NCBI RefSeq assembly: GCF_900115345.1 | Contig: NZ_FOWC01000002.1 | Location: forward strand, 62,001 to 126,000 | Direction of reading: 5' to 3' | Length of the DNA stretch: 64,000 bases | Origin: Amycolatopsis rubida | Lineage (GTDB): Bacteria > Actinomycetota > Actinomycetes > Mycobacteriales > Pseudonocardiaceae | Shown: positions 52,904 to 61,059 of the stretch, piece by piece | Layout: the number at the start of each line of letters is the position of its first letter | Numbering within the stretch: position 1 is the first letter of the stretch | The notes under the pieces: generated by a model | Databases searched by the model: none | What the model was told of the DNA's origin: nothing | Seen by the model: only the letters and a program-made list of their open reading frames with translations | Position numbers and translations under genes: made by a program

Positions 52904-53866
52904 TCAGCACGGCATTCCTTGCGCCACCACGCCAAGGTGCTCGGTCATCAGCCGGCGGGCAGCATCCTCGTCACGGTCCTCAATGGCCTGAAGGATGCGG
53001 CGGTGCGCATCGACGGCGCGGGACGCCCGTTCGGCGTTGGTGTGCACGGCGTACACGCTCTCCCGGGGACGGTTCAAAGCACCGACCGACGCGGCGATGG
53101 CGGGATTCCCGCTGAGCAAGCCGAGCCGGGAGTGGAATTCCAGCGACAGCGGGTTGTAGCGGCTGGCGTCGTGGACGTGTTTCTCCGATTCCTCGACCAG
53201 CGCCCGCAGTTGCGCGATCTGATCGTCGGCCGCGGCACGAGCGGCGAGCGCGGCTGCCGCGGGTTCGACCGCGTGCTGCGCTTCCAGCAGCTGTTCGGTT
53301 CGCATCCCGTGCAAATGCAGCTGGATGGACAGCGAATCGGCGATCCGGCCGATGTCCGCCTCGGCCTCTTCCGCCGTGTTGAGTTCGCGGTATTCGCCGG
53401 ACCAGTACAGCAACGGCTGCCCGGTTCCGCCGCCCGCGGAAACGACTTCGCCGACGAGGATGATGTGGTCGCCGCCGCCGAGCATCGTGTGCACGGTGCA
53501 GTCGAACCAGCTCAGCGCGCCGGTGACGACGGGCGCACCGGTGGCCTCGGTGCGCGTCTCGACCTCGTCGAACCGTTCCTTGCTCCGGCCGCGCCCACGT
53601 CGGGCGAAACACGCGGAGACGTCCTGTTGATGGCGACCGAGCACGTTGATCGCGAAGACCCCGCTCGCGCGGATCTCGCCGAGGATCGGACTGTGCGAAT
53701 TGATCGAGACCGTCACCAGAAGCGGGTTCAGCGAAAGGGAAACGAACGAGGTCGCGGTGATCCCGTAAAGGTGGCCCTCAAGCGCGGTCGTCACCACCGT
53801 GACCCCGGAAGCGAACCGTCCGGCGGCCCGGCGGAAGCTGTCGATCCGTTGCTGGTCGGAGGTCAT
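52904..53866 (-). CDS. Flavin reductase fused to an FCD (GntR-type) sensor domain
   Basis: A 320-residue two-domain protein. Residues 10-165 are an HpaC-like flavin reductase: RRAAGRFASGVTVVTTALEG, TSFVSLSLNPLLVTVSIN, FAINVLGRHQQDVS. Residues 190-318 are an FCD helical bundle (LEFHSRLGLLSGNPAIAASV, then AVDAHRRILQAIEDRDEDAA), normally attached to a GntR winged helix, which is absent. The Asp usually four residues before the first FCD His is Ser here. The reductase should feed FADH2 or FMNH2 to the HpaB-type oxygenase in the same operon; the FCD domain may gate it with an aromatic effector. Confidence 0.88.
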   Translation of the reverse strand: MTSDQQRIDSFRRAAGRFASGVTVVTTALEGHLYGITATSFVSLSLNPLLVTVSINSHSPILGEIRASGVFAINVLGRHQQDVSACFARRGRGRSKERFDEVETRTEATGAPVVTGALSWFDCTVHTMLGGGDHIILVGEVVSAGGGTGQPLLYWSGEYRELNTAEEAEADIGRIADSLSIQLHLHGMRTEQLLEAQHAVEPAAAALAARAAADDQIAQLRALVEESEKHVHDASRYNPLSLEFHSRLGLLSGNPAIAASVGALNRPRESVYAVHTNAERASRAVDAHRRILQAIEDRDEDAARRLMTEHLGVVAQGMPC

Positions 53867-53871
53867 GGGAT

Positions 53872-54510
53872 TCACCTCGCCTCGTCCGGAACGCCGAGCT
53901 GACGGAAGTCGTAGACGTCCAACGTGGTCTCCCCGGAACGAAGACGGTCCAGATAGGCCGCTTCCTTCTCCGCCCGGGCCCGGGACGCGGCCAGCACCCG
54001 GCCGTACTCGTCCGCCGGGAACACGACGATCCCGTCCCGGTCGGCCACGACGAGGTCGCCGCGGCGCACCACCCGGCCGCGCAAGGTGATCGGGCGGCCG
54101 ACGGTTCCCGGCCAGCTCTTGACCGTGCCGCGGATCGAGATCGCCGTGCTGAACGCCGGGAACCCGAGCGAGGCGAGCTGCTGGGTGTCGCGGACGCCGC
54201 CGTCGATCACCAGTCCGGTGAGACCGCGTGCCTGCGCCGCGACCGCCATCACCTCGCCCCAGTACCCGAACGGCGCGCCACCGGCGTCGACCACGAGCAC
54301 GTCACCCGGCCCAGCGGCTTCGATGCCGTGGTGCAGCGCTAGGTTGTCGCCGATCTGCGCCGACACCGGCACCGCACGGCCGACCATCTGCGCGCCGTCC
54401 CAGGCCGGCCGGAACGCGGGGTCCAGGAAGCAGTCGAGGCCGGAAGCCTCGTACAGCGTTGCCGTGCCGAGCGTCAGCAGTTCCTCGGTGTCTTCAGCCA
54501 ACGTGGTCAT
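53872..54510 (-). CDS. RraA-family aldolase-like protein, paralogue 1
   Basis: A 212-residue RraA/HMG-CHA aldolase-fold protein. The active-site segment reads WGE, then twenty residues, then Arg-Asp (DGGVRDT), so the metal-binding Asp of the D-X20-R-D motif is Glu. Family enzymes split 4-carboxy-4-hydroxy-2-oxoadipate to pyruvate and oxaloacetate or decarboxylate oxaloacetate. It overlaps the next paralogue by ATGA. Confidence 0.83.
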   Translation of the reverse strand: MTTLAEDTEELLTLGTATLYEASGLDCFLDPAFRPAWDGAQMVGRAVPVSAQIGDNLALHHGIEAAGPGDVLVVDAGGAPFGYWGEVMAVAAQARGLTGLVIDGGVRDTQQLASLGFPAFSTAISIRGTVKSWPGTVGRPITLRGRVVRRGDLVVADRDGIVVFPADEYGRVLAASRARAEKEAAYLDRLRSGETTLDVYDFRQLGVPDEAR

Positions 54511-55154
54511 GCGCCCGCCCGCTGCAGATCGTGGTAGCCGTACTTCGCACGGGCTTCGGCGATCGTCGCGCCGCCGAGCGCGGCGGTGAGGATCGCCTCT
54601 TCGCGCGTCTGGATCATCTCCGCGACCTCCAGCACGTCGTCCTCGCAATCCTGCGGGATCGCCACGACCCCGTCCGAGTCGCCGAGGAGAATGTCCCCGT
54701 GGCGGACCGTCACGCCGCCGATGGTCACCGGCCCGCGTTCCTCGGCTACCTCGACCCGGTCCTTGCCGGTGCGCATGAAGCGACCGCGGCTGTAGATCGG
54801 ATAGCCGATGGACAGCGCGCGATGCGTGTCGCGGCAGACGCCTTCGATGACCGTGCCGGAGATCCCGCGCTGGTGCGCTACGGCGGTCAGGATGTCGCCC
54901 CACACCGTGCAGTCGACCCGGCCGTCGTTGTCGAGCACGATCACCTGGCCCGGTTCGACCTGGTCGATGAAATCGCCGACGGTGCCCGCCGGGACCTGTG
55001 CGCTGACATAGCGCACGGTGAACGCGCGGCCGGCCATGCGCTGTCCGTCCGCGAGCGGGGCGAGGCCGAGCAGGCTGCCCGGACGCTTGAGCTTGTCGAG
55101 GGCGTCGGAGACCGTCGCGGTGCCGAGCCCGGCGAACCGGTCAAGGAGAGACAT
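54507..55154 (-). CDS. RraA-family aldolase, paralogue 2 (canonical motif)
   Basis: A 215-residue RraA-fold protein. WGDILTAVAHQRG leads to EGVCRDT, giving an exact D-X20-R-D motif, so this is the best candidate for an active 4-carboxy-4-hydroxy-2-oxoadipate (LigK-like) aldolase. It would release pyruvate and oxaloacetate at the end of an extradiol pathway. Start and stop overlap both neighbouring paralogues. Confidence 0.86.
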   Translation of the reverse strand: MSLLDRFAGLGTATVSDALDKLKRPGSLLGLAPLADGQRMAGRAFTVRYVSAQVPAGTVGDFIDQVEPGQVIVLDNDGRVDCTVWGDILTAVAHQRGISGTVIEGVCRDTHRALSIGYPIYSRGRFMRTGKDRVEVAEERGPVTIGGVTVRHGDILLGDSDGVVAIPQDCEDDVLEVAEMIQTREEAILTAALGGATIAEARAKYGYHDLQRAGA

Positions 55155-55822
55155 CAGCGCGGCTCCACAGTGACTGCGGGGAATTGGGAATCGTGCATGA
55201 CCTCCTGCACGTCACGGCCGGACCGGACCGCCTCCGCCATCCGGGCTTCCCGCTCGGCGATTCGCCGCGCGAGCCCGACAACGCGCTCCGCCTCGCCAGC
55301 CGCGACAAAGACGACGCCGTTGACGTCCGCGAGCACAAAGTCTCGCGGGGCCACTGAGACACCAGCGATCTGGATCCGCTCGTCCATCGCTGCTTGCACG
55401 ATGCGGCCTCGCGCGCTGACCGGAACGGCCGTGCACGCGAAGACCGGGAGCTTAAGCGCTTCGCTCTCCTGGACGTCGCGGCAGGCGCCGTCCACGATGA
55501 CGCCAGCCACGCCACGCCGGACCGCGGCCTCAGCGAGCAGGCCACCCCAGCAGGAGACGTCCGTGCGGCCGTGGTTGTCGATCACCACGACGTCGTCCGG
55601 CTCGGCGATCGCGACCAGCGGAGTGGCGATGTGCGTCGCCGGTCCGGCAGTCGCTTTGGGTGCGGCGGTGACCGTGCGCACGCGGCCGGCGACGACGGTG
55701 CCGACGGGCCACATCGGCTTCAACGCGGTGACCGCGCCCGGCAGGCCAAGCGTGTCCAGTGCGTCGGAAACCGCACAGCTGTCGAGCCCGCGCAGCGCGG
55801 AGATGATCTTTTCGGGAGACAT
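55154..55822 (-). CDS. RraA-family protein, paralogue 3 (altered motif)
   Basis: A 222-residue RraA-fold protein. The motif position reads WGG, then GACRDV, so Gly replaces the metal-binding Asp while Arg-Asp is kept. It may be a regulatory or structural partner in a hetero-oligomer, or act on another substrate. It starts 2 bp after the dioxygenase stop and overlaps paralogue 2 (TGATG). Confidence 0.83.
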   Translation of the reverse strand: MSPEKIISALRGLDSCAVSDALDTLGLPGAVTALKPMWPVGTVVAGRVRTVTAAPKATAGPATHIATPLVAIAEPDDVVVIDNHGRTDVSCWGGLLAEAAVRRGVAGVIVDGACRDVQESEALKLPVFACTAVPVSARGRIVQAAMDERIQIAGVSVAPRDFVLADVNGVVFVAAGEAERVVGLARRIAEREARMAEAVRSGRDVQEVMHDSQFPAVTVEPR

Positions 55823-55824
55823 GC

Positions 55825-56841
55825 TCACTTCCGTTCCCAGGCAAGGAAACCCATCGCATTGCCGGTACCGGCTTCCGTCCGGTAGCACGGCTCGTAGTCG
55901 ACGCTGGTCACGGCGAGACCGGCCTCCTCGGCGATCCCGGCGACCGCGATCCAGTTGCGCAGCTCCGAGGCTCCGGACCGCATCTCGGCGGCCGGGACGC
56001 TTGAGAGGTAGTCGGCGTCGTGGTCCCGCAGCGCCTGGAGGAACTCCTGGTCCAGCTTCTCGTCGATCACGAAGTGGCTGAGCCCGCCCGAAGCGACGAC
56101 GCCGACGCGCAGGTCGCCGGGGAAGGACCGGATCGCCCGGCCGGCCGCGCGTCCGAACTCGTAGCAGCGTTTGGCTCCCGGCGGATTCGGCTCCCAGAAG
56201 GTGTTGATGAAGATCGGCACCATCGGCAGCATCGACTCCTGGCCGAGGAATCGCTGGTAGATGAACCCGAAGCCGTGCGGGATGGTGTGGTTCTCGTACC
56301 GCCCGGCCGGGACGACCTCGGTGGCTCCGGTGTCGAAGTCCTCGGCTTGGGTGGACTGGATGATGTGCTTGCCGAGCGCGCGGTGCGCGGGCCGCATGAT
56401 CGTGCGGTCCGGGACGTCGCCGGTCGCGGCCTCGGCCAGGCCGGGGGCCATCGCGTCGAGCTGCGCCCGGGTGAACGGCACGTGCGCGACCTCGTCGCCC
56501 CAGAACACCGAGAACGGGGCGAGCCATTCGTCGCCGTAGGTTTCCTTGTGATCGCTGGAAACGATGACGAGGACGTCAACGTCCTGGGTGCGAATGAAGC
56601 TTGCGAGCCGGTCCATCGACCGCTGGCAGCTCTCCCAGCGACGCGCCATCACCTCGGGAGTGATCTCGTTCGAGAAGTCCTCCCGCAGCTCGCGCAGTTC
56701 CTCGTAGCTGTAGGTCCCGCCGCGGAACTTCAGCCCGGTGCTGGCGCGGTCCGCGGTCCCCCTGGTGTCCCAGGCGTGCGGCGGTGGCGCTTTCAGCTGC
56801 GGTCCGTGCGAGGTGCCGATCCCGGCGACGATCTCGGTCAT
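55825..56841 (-). CDS. DODA-type (class III) extradiol ring-cleavage dioxygenase
   Basis: A 338-residue LigB-superfamily enzyme. GIGTSHGPQL gives the first iron His (His12), VIVSSDHKETYGDEW the second His region, and GLSHFVIDEKLD the region near the last ligands. Class III dioxygenases open protocatechuate, gallate or homoprotocatechuate beside the hydroxyls. The neighbours, a LigJ-like hydratase and RraA aldolases with no LigC or LigI, favour a gallate-type substrate that yields oxalomesaconate directly. Gallate dioxygenases are longer (about 420), so this is an inference. Confidence 0.85.
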   Translation of the reverse strand: MTEIVAGIGTSHGPQLKAPPPHAWDTRGTADRASTGLKFRGGTYSYEELRELREDFSNEITPEVMARRWESCQRSMDRLASFIRTQDVDVLVIVSSDHKETYGDEWLAPFSVFWGDEVAHVPFTRAQLDAMAPGLAEAATGDVPDRTIMRPAHRALGKHIIQSTQAEDFDTGATEVVPAGRYENHTIPHGFGFIYQRFLGQESMLPMVPIFINTFWEPNPPGAKRCYEFGRAAGRAIRSFPGDLRVGVVASGGLSHFVIDEKLDQEFLQALRDHDADYLSSVPAAEMRSGASELRNWIAVAGIAEEAGLAVTSVDYEPCYRTEAGTGNAMGFLAWERK

Positions 56842-56853
56842 GACCTTCCCCTC

Positions 56854-57855
56854 TCAGAGCTGGAAGAGCGCGCGGGCGTTGTTCTCAAGGACGTCGGCGC
56901 GCTCCTTTTCGCCGAGCCAGGCGATGTCGTCGATGAGCAGGTGGATGTCGTCGAACCAGCGGCCGGTCTCCGGGTCGAGCTGCGAGCCGGTGCCCGGTTT
57001 CTCCGAGCCGAACAGCACCCGGTCGGTGCCGACGACTTTCATCAGCAGTTCCAGGCTGTCCTGGGTGTACAGGCACGAGTCGAAGTGCAGCAGACGCAGT
57101 TTGTCCAGATAGGACACTCCGGTGCGCACCACCGACGGCAGGAAACGGCCCACCTGGTACGGAATCGCGCCGCCACCGTGCGAGACGATCACCTTGAGAG
57201 CTGGGAAGTCCTTCAGCACGCTGGAGTTCACGAGGCTCCACACCGCGACGGTTTCTTCCTGGATGAAGTGCAGGCTGTACGGCTCGCGCGCGGGCGGCTT
57301 GCACCCGGCCGCGTGCAGCAGCACCGGCACGTCGAGTTCGCACAGCACCTCGTACACCGGGTACCAATACCGGTCCCCGAGCGCGAGCGGGGTTTCCGTG
57401 CCCTCGTACGGATCGGTGTTGAGCATCGCGCCGACGAAGCCGAGTTCGGTCACTGCGCGGCGCAGCTCCGCGGTCCAGTCCCGAGGGGTCAGATCCGGGC
57501 TCTGCGGGAGTCCGGCGACGCCCTTGAACCGGCCGGGGAACAGCTCGGTCGCGCGGTGGATGAGGTTGTTGGTTTCCTCGGTGAACCACTGCACCAGCTT
57601 GGCAGGCCGTTCGCTGTGCATCATCTGGAACGGGCGGGGCGAGATCATCTGCAGGTCGATCCCGGCGCCGTCGAGGTGCGCGAGATGGGAGAGGTCGCCG
57701 AAGCTCGGGTGCGGGTGGTGATACGCGGCGGCGAGCGCGTCGTCGCTGATGGCCGGGGGTTTGCCGCCGTGCGCGCCGCGGTGCGAGAGCAGCGAGGCTT
57801 TCCAGGCGTAGTAGGCGTCCGGCGCGGACATGTGGCCGTGGACGTCGATGATCAC
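56854..57855 (-). CDS. Amidohydrolase-fold protein, LigJ-like 4-oxalomesaconate hydratase candidate
   Basis: A 333-residue TIM-barrel protein. IIDVHGHMSAP is the first metal motif, AGLPQSPDLTP and DRYWYPVYEVL follow the LigJ pattern, and KDFPALKVIVSHGGGAIPYQ with LFGSEKPGTGSQLDPETGRW completes it. LigJ hydrates 4-oxalomesaconate before aldol cleavage. Decarboxylases of the same fold are the alternative. GTG 57855 has AAGGAG upstream. It lies between the HpaB-like and dioxygenase genes. Confidence 0.8.
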   Translation of the reverse strand: MIIDVHGHMSAPDAYYAWKASLLSHRGAHGGKPPAISDDALAAAYHHPHPSFGDLSHLAHLDGAGIDLQMISPRPFQMMHSERPAKLVQWFTEETNNLIHRATELFPGRFKGVAGLPQSPDLTPRDWTAELRRAVTELGFVGAMLNTDPYEGTETPLALGDRYWYPVYEVLCELDVPVLLHAAGCKPPAREPYSLHFIQEETVAVWSLVNSSVLKDFPALKVIVSHGGGAIPYQVGRFLPSVVRTGVSYLDKLRLLHFDSCLYTQDSLELLMKVVGTDRVLFGSEKPGTGSQLDPETGRWFDDIHLLIDDIAWLGEKERADVLENNARALFQL

Positions 57856-57872
57856 GGGATGCTCCTTGCGTC

Positions 57873-59327
57873 TCAGCCGAGCGGCTTGCTGATGAGTTCG
57901 TCGACGCGTGCGTCCGTCGCCGACGTGTCGTAGAAGCGCAGCAGCCGGGTGCGGCCCGCGCCGGGATCGCCGCGGTGCAGGTACTCGTAAAGTTCCTGGC
58001 GCATCCCGAAACTCGAACCGGCGAGTTCCCAGCCGAGCCGGAACAGCCGCGCCTTCTCCGCCGCGCCGATGTCGTGGCCGCGCATGTAAAGGTCGAGGAA
58101 CGGGCGCAGTTCCGGGTTCGCCAGGTCGGCTTCGGTCGGCTGCATGATGAGGCCGGACGCGGCGACCTGACGCAGGATCTGCACCATCCGCGCGGAGATG
58201 TCGGCCGACCAGAAGCCGACGCCGTTGGTGTTGCCCGGGGCGAGGTGCCCGCCCGGCGTCACGACGGCGTCGGCCTCGGCGCCCTTGATCGCCAGTTCGA
58301 GCGTCTGGACGTAGGAGATGAGTTCGCCCAGCTGTTCCTGGATGCCGCGGAAGGTGTCCACGCCGATGGAGTGCGCGAGCTTCTTCGCGACCGAGGTGAA
58401 GAACTTCATCCGGGCGAGGAAGCGGATGTGCGTGCTCTGCAGGCTCCAGACGTTGATCCGGCCGAGGCCCTTGAGCGCGCGCAGGGAGTCGCCGAGCAGG
58501 AAGATGCGTTCGCGCGGCAGGAAAACGTCGTCGAAGAACAGCATCGCGTCCTGCTCGTCGTACCGGTTGCCGAGCGGGTGCGAGTGCCCGCTGCCGGCCG
58601 CGCCGAGCGGTTCGCGCAGCAGGATCTTCAGGCCCGGCGTGTTCATCGGCAACGCGAACCAGATGACGAAGTCTTCCGCCCCGCGCGCCGCGGTGACGCC
58701 GTTGAGGTACACCAGCACCTCGTGGGAGAACGGCGCGAGGGTGGCGAGTTGCTTCGCACCGCGCAGGATTACGCCGTCCTCGCGTTCCGCCACGACGCGC
58801 AGGGCGAGGTCCGGGTCGTCGAGCGGGCTGGCGCTGCGGTCGATCTGCGGGTCGCCGAGGGCGTGGGTCAGGACGAGGTCGTGCTCCATCGCGAACCGGC
58901 GGTAATCCCGGGCGTTCTGGCCGAAACCTTCGCGGTTCTGGTCGAGTTCGCCGGCGTAATCGGCGAGTCCGGCGGCGACATTCGACATGAAGTCGGGCGA
59001 ACGGCCGAGCTGTCCGAGGCTTTCCCGCATCCACCATTCCGACGCGCCGAATTTGGCGCGCAATTCCTCCGGAGTCTTCGGCAGCGAAAACGCGTAGCTG
59101 ACCTCGTTGCCGGTCTCCGCGGACTTGAACAGGGTCGCCGCCCGCCCCTCGGGGGTGGCGAACCGCAGGTCGAGCAGCCGGGCGAACTCGTCGACGGTCG
59201 GCTTGAGCGCCGGGTGCTCGGCGACGTTCCCGATGCGCTTGCCATCGAGCCAGACCTCGCGGCCGTCGTTCAGGCTCTTTTTGTACTGCTCGCCGGTGAG
59301 CGCCCCGGTGGCACCGGAAATGTCCAT
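57873..59327 (-). CDS. HpaB-family FADH2-dependent aromatic hydroxylase
   Basis: A 484-residue acyl-CoA-dehydrogenase-fold monooxygenase of the 4-hydroxyphenylacetate 3-hydroxylase family. GALTGEQYKKSLNDGREVWL opens it; DPQIDRSASPLDDPDLALRV and ERIFLLGDS are typical central segments. It uses reduced flavin from a partner, here the fused reductase, to add a hydroxyl ortho to a phenol. It is the first gene of an operon of eight; two class B operators lie 110-146 bp upstream. Confidence 0.88.
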   Translation of the reverse strand: MDISGATGALTGEQYKKSLNDGREVWLDGKRIGNVAEHPALKPTVDEFARLLDLRFATPEGRAATLFKSAETGNEVSYAFSLPKTPEELRAKFGASEWWMRESLGQLGRSPDFMSNVAAGLADYAGELDQNREGFGQNARDYRRFAMEHDLVLTHALGDPQIDRSASPLDDPDLALRVVAEREDGVILRGAKQLATLAPFSHEVLVYLNGVTAARGAEDFVIWFALPMNTPGLKILLREPLGAAGSGHSHPLGNRYDEQDAMLFFDDVFLPRERIFLLGDSLRALKGLGRINVWSLQSTHIRFLARMKFFTSVAKKLAHSIGVDTFRGIQEQLGELISYVQTLELAIKGAEADAVVTPGGHLAPGNTNGVGFWSADISARMVQILRQVAASGLIMQPTEADLANPELRPFLDLYMRGHDIGAAEKARLFRLGWELAGSSFGMRQELYEYLHRGDPGAGRTRLLRFYDTSATDARVDELISKPLG

Positions 59328-59436
59328 GTACTCCGACTCCTTTGGCTGTGACGGGCCCGCACCGGGCGACGATTCGAAGCTACGGAAATCGCCGCGCCGG
59401 GGAATCGGTCCGCTGCGGGAATCTCCGCCGAGGGCG

Positions 59437-59453
59437 TCCGACACCGTGTAGGA
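59437..59453. promoter_or_regulatory. Class B operator, HpaB operon, distal copy 1
   Basis: TCCGACACCGTGTAGGA, 15 of 17 matches to the consensus. Confidence 0.75.
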
Positions 59454-59456
59454 AAG

Positions 59457-59473
59457 TCCGACGCGGTGTCGGA
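59457..59473. promoter_or_regulatory. Class B operator, HpaB operon, copy 2
   Basis: TCCGACGCGGTGTCGGA, 16 of 17 matches. Exactly 20 bp from copy 1, so the two lie on the same helix face. Confidence 0.78.
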
Positions 59474-59489
59474 ACCGCGCACGACCGGA

Positions 59490-60935
59490 TCACCGGATCG
59501 TCGGGACCGTCACCCATTGCCAGCAGGTGAACTCGTCCAGATTCCAGTGCCCGCCGTGCCGTCCGCCGTTGCCGGACGCGCCGAGGCCGCCCATCGGGAT
59601 GTGCGCGGCGTCGTAGATGGTCTGGCCGTTGAGAGCGACCATCCCGGCCCGCAACCGGGAAGCGAACCCGAGAGCGCGCGCGACGTCGCGGCTGTGGATC
59701 GCGGCGGACAGGCCGTATTCGGTCGCGTTGGCGAGTTCGAGTGCTTCTTCTTCGGTCGAGAACCGGGTTACCGGAGCGACCGGGCCGAAGATCTCGCTCC
59801 GGAAAGCCGCGTTGTCCGCTGTTACGCCGTCGAGCACGGTCGGCTGGTAGAACGCGCCGTCGTGCGTGGCCCCGTGCACGACCCGCGCGCCGCCGGCGAC
59901 CGCGGCTTCGACGATGCCGTGCACCCGCTCGGCCTGCGCGGTCGTGATCAGCGGGCCGAGCGTCGTCCCGGGTGCCTTCGGATCGCCGAGCCGCAGTTTC
60001 TCCGCCGCCGCTTTGAGCCGCGCGACGTATTCGCCGGCGATGCTTTCGTGCACGAGATGCCGTCCGGTCGCCATGCAGATCTGGCCTTGGTGCCGGAAAG
60101 TTCCGCCGGCGCCACCGGCGGCGGCGCGGTCGAGATCCGCGTCTGCCAGTACGATGAACGCGTTGTTGCCGCCGAGTTCGAGCACCACCCGTTTGAGCAG
60201 GCCGCCCGCGATTTCGCCGACCCGGCGGCCCGCGGCGGACGAGCCGGTGAACGAGATCGCGTTCGTGTGCGGCGAACGCACCACAGCCTCACCGGTCGCC
60301 GCACCGCCGGGCAGTACGTGCAGCACGCCTTCGGGCAGACCGGCTTGTCCGAAGATGTGCGCGAGCACCGCGCCGCCGGAGAACGCGGTCTTCACGTCCG
60401 GCTTGACCAGCACCGCGTTGCCCAGCGCGAGCGCCGGGGCGACCGAACGCATGGCGAGCATCAACGGTGCGTTCCAGGGCGCGATCACCCCGACGACGCC
60501 GACCGGGATCCGCCGGGCCAACCCCAGCGTCGCCGGGTCTTCGACCGGGAGCAGATCGCCCTGCGACATCGTGACCAGCCCGGCCGCGGCGATCAGTTCG
60601 TCGATCGCCTTGTCGACCTCGTGCTTCGCTTTTGCCGGCAGCGAACCGCTTTCGCGCACGAGCACGTCCTCGACGTCGGCGCGGATGTCGCGCAACGCGT
60701 CCGCGGCCCGGGTGAGGACGCCGGCCCGCTCGCGGTACGACGCACGGCTCCACTCGGCCTGCGCTTGCGCGGCACGTGCCCCGGCCCGCTCGACATCGTG
60801 CTGATCGGCGAGGCCGGCCAGGCCGACTTTCCCGCCGTCGCCCGGCGAGACAACCGGTTGTGTGCCGCCCCCTCCGGCACGCCAGCCGCCAGAGCAGATC
60901 CGCCCGTCTGCCTCGCTGAGATCCCACCGGGCCAT
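59490..60935 (-). CDS. Aldehyde dehydrogenase (benzaldehyde dehydrogenase-like)
   Basis: A 481-residue aldehyde dehydrogenase. VIAPWNAPLMLAMRSVAPAL and FTGSSAAGRRVGE bind NAD(P), LELGGNNA holds the Glu, and HQGQICMATGR the catalytic Cys287. The pattern fits aromatic-aldehyde dehydrogenases. ATG 60935 has AGGCGA upstream. With the benzoylformate-decarboxylase-like gene behind it, it could turn arylglyoxylate-derived aldehyde into an aromatic acid. A class B operator lies 106 bp upstream. Confidence 0.9.
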   Translation of the reverse strand: MARWDLSEADGRICSGGWRAGGGGTQPVVSPGDGGKVGLAGLADQHDVERAGARAAQAQAEWSRASYRERAGVLTRAADALRDIRADVEDVLVRESGSLPAKAKHEVDKAIDELIAAAGLVTMSQGDLLPVEDPATLGLARRIPVGVVGVIAPWNAPLMLAMRSVAPALALGNAVLVKPDVKTAFSGGAVLAHIFGQAGLPEGVLHVLPGGAATGEAVVRSPHTNAISFTGSSAAGRRVGEIAGGLLKRVVLELGGNNAFIVLADADLDRAAAGGAGGTFRHQGQICMATGRHLVHESIAGEYVARLKAAAEKLRLGDPKAPGTTLGPLITTAQAERVHGIVEAAVAGGARVVHGATHDGAFYQPTVLDGVTADNAAFRSEIFGPVAPVTRFSTEEEALELANATEYGLSAAIHSRDVARALGFASRLRAGMVALNGQTIYDAAHIPMGGLGASGNGGRHGGHWNLDEFTCWQWVTVPTIR

Positions 60936-61040
60936 GTGCGTCGCCTGCCAATCCTGGTGCGGGTGCGGAGATCTCCGCGATGCTAGGCCGGCGCGAGCCC
61001 TCGCTTCATCGCCCCGGCGACGCAAATCCCGCGCCCGCGA

Positions 61041-61057
61041 CTGGACACGGTGTCGGA
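61041..61057. promoter_or_regulatory. Class B operator, aldehyde dehydrogenase promoter
   Basis: CTGGACACGGTGTCGGA, 14 of 17 matches, overlapping the gap before the TPP gene's stop. Confidence 0.65.
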
Positions 61058-61059
61058 AA

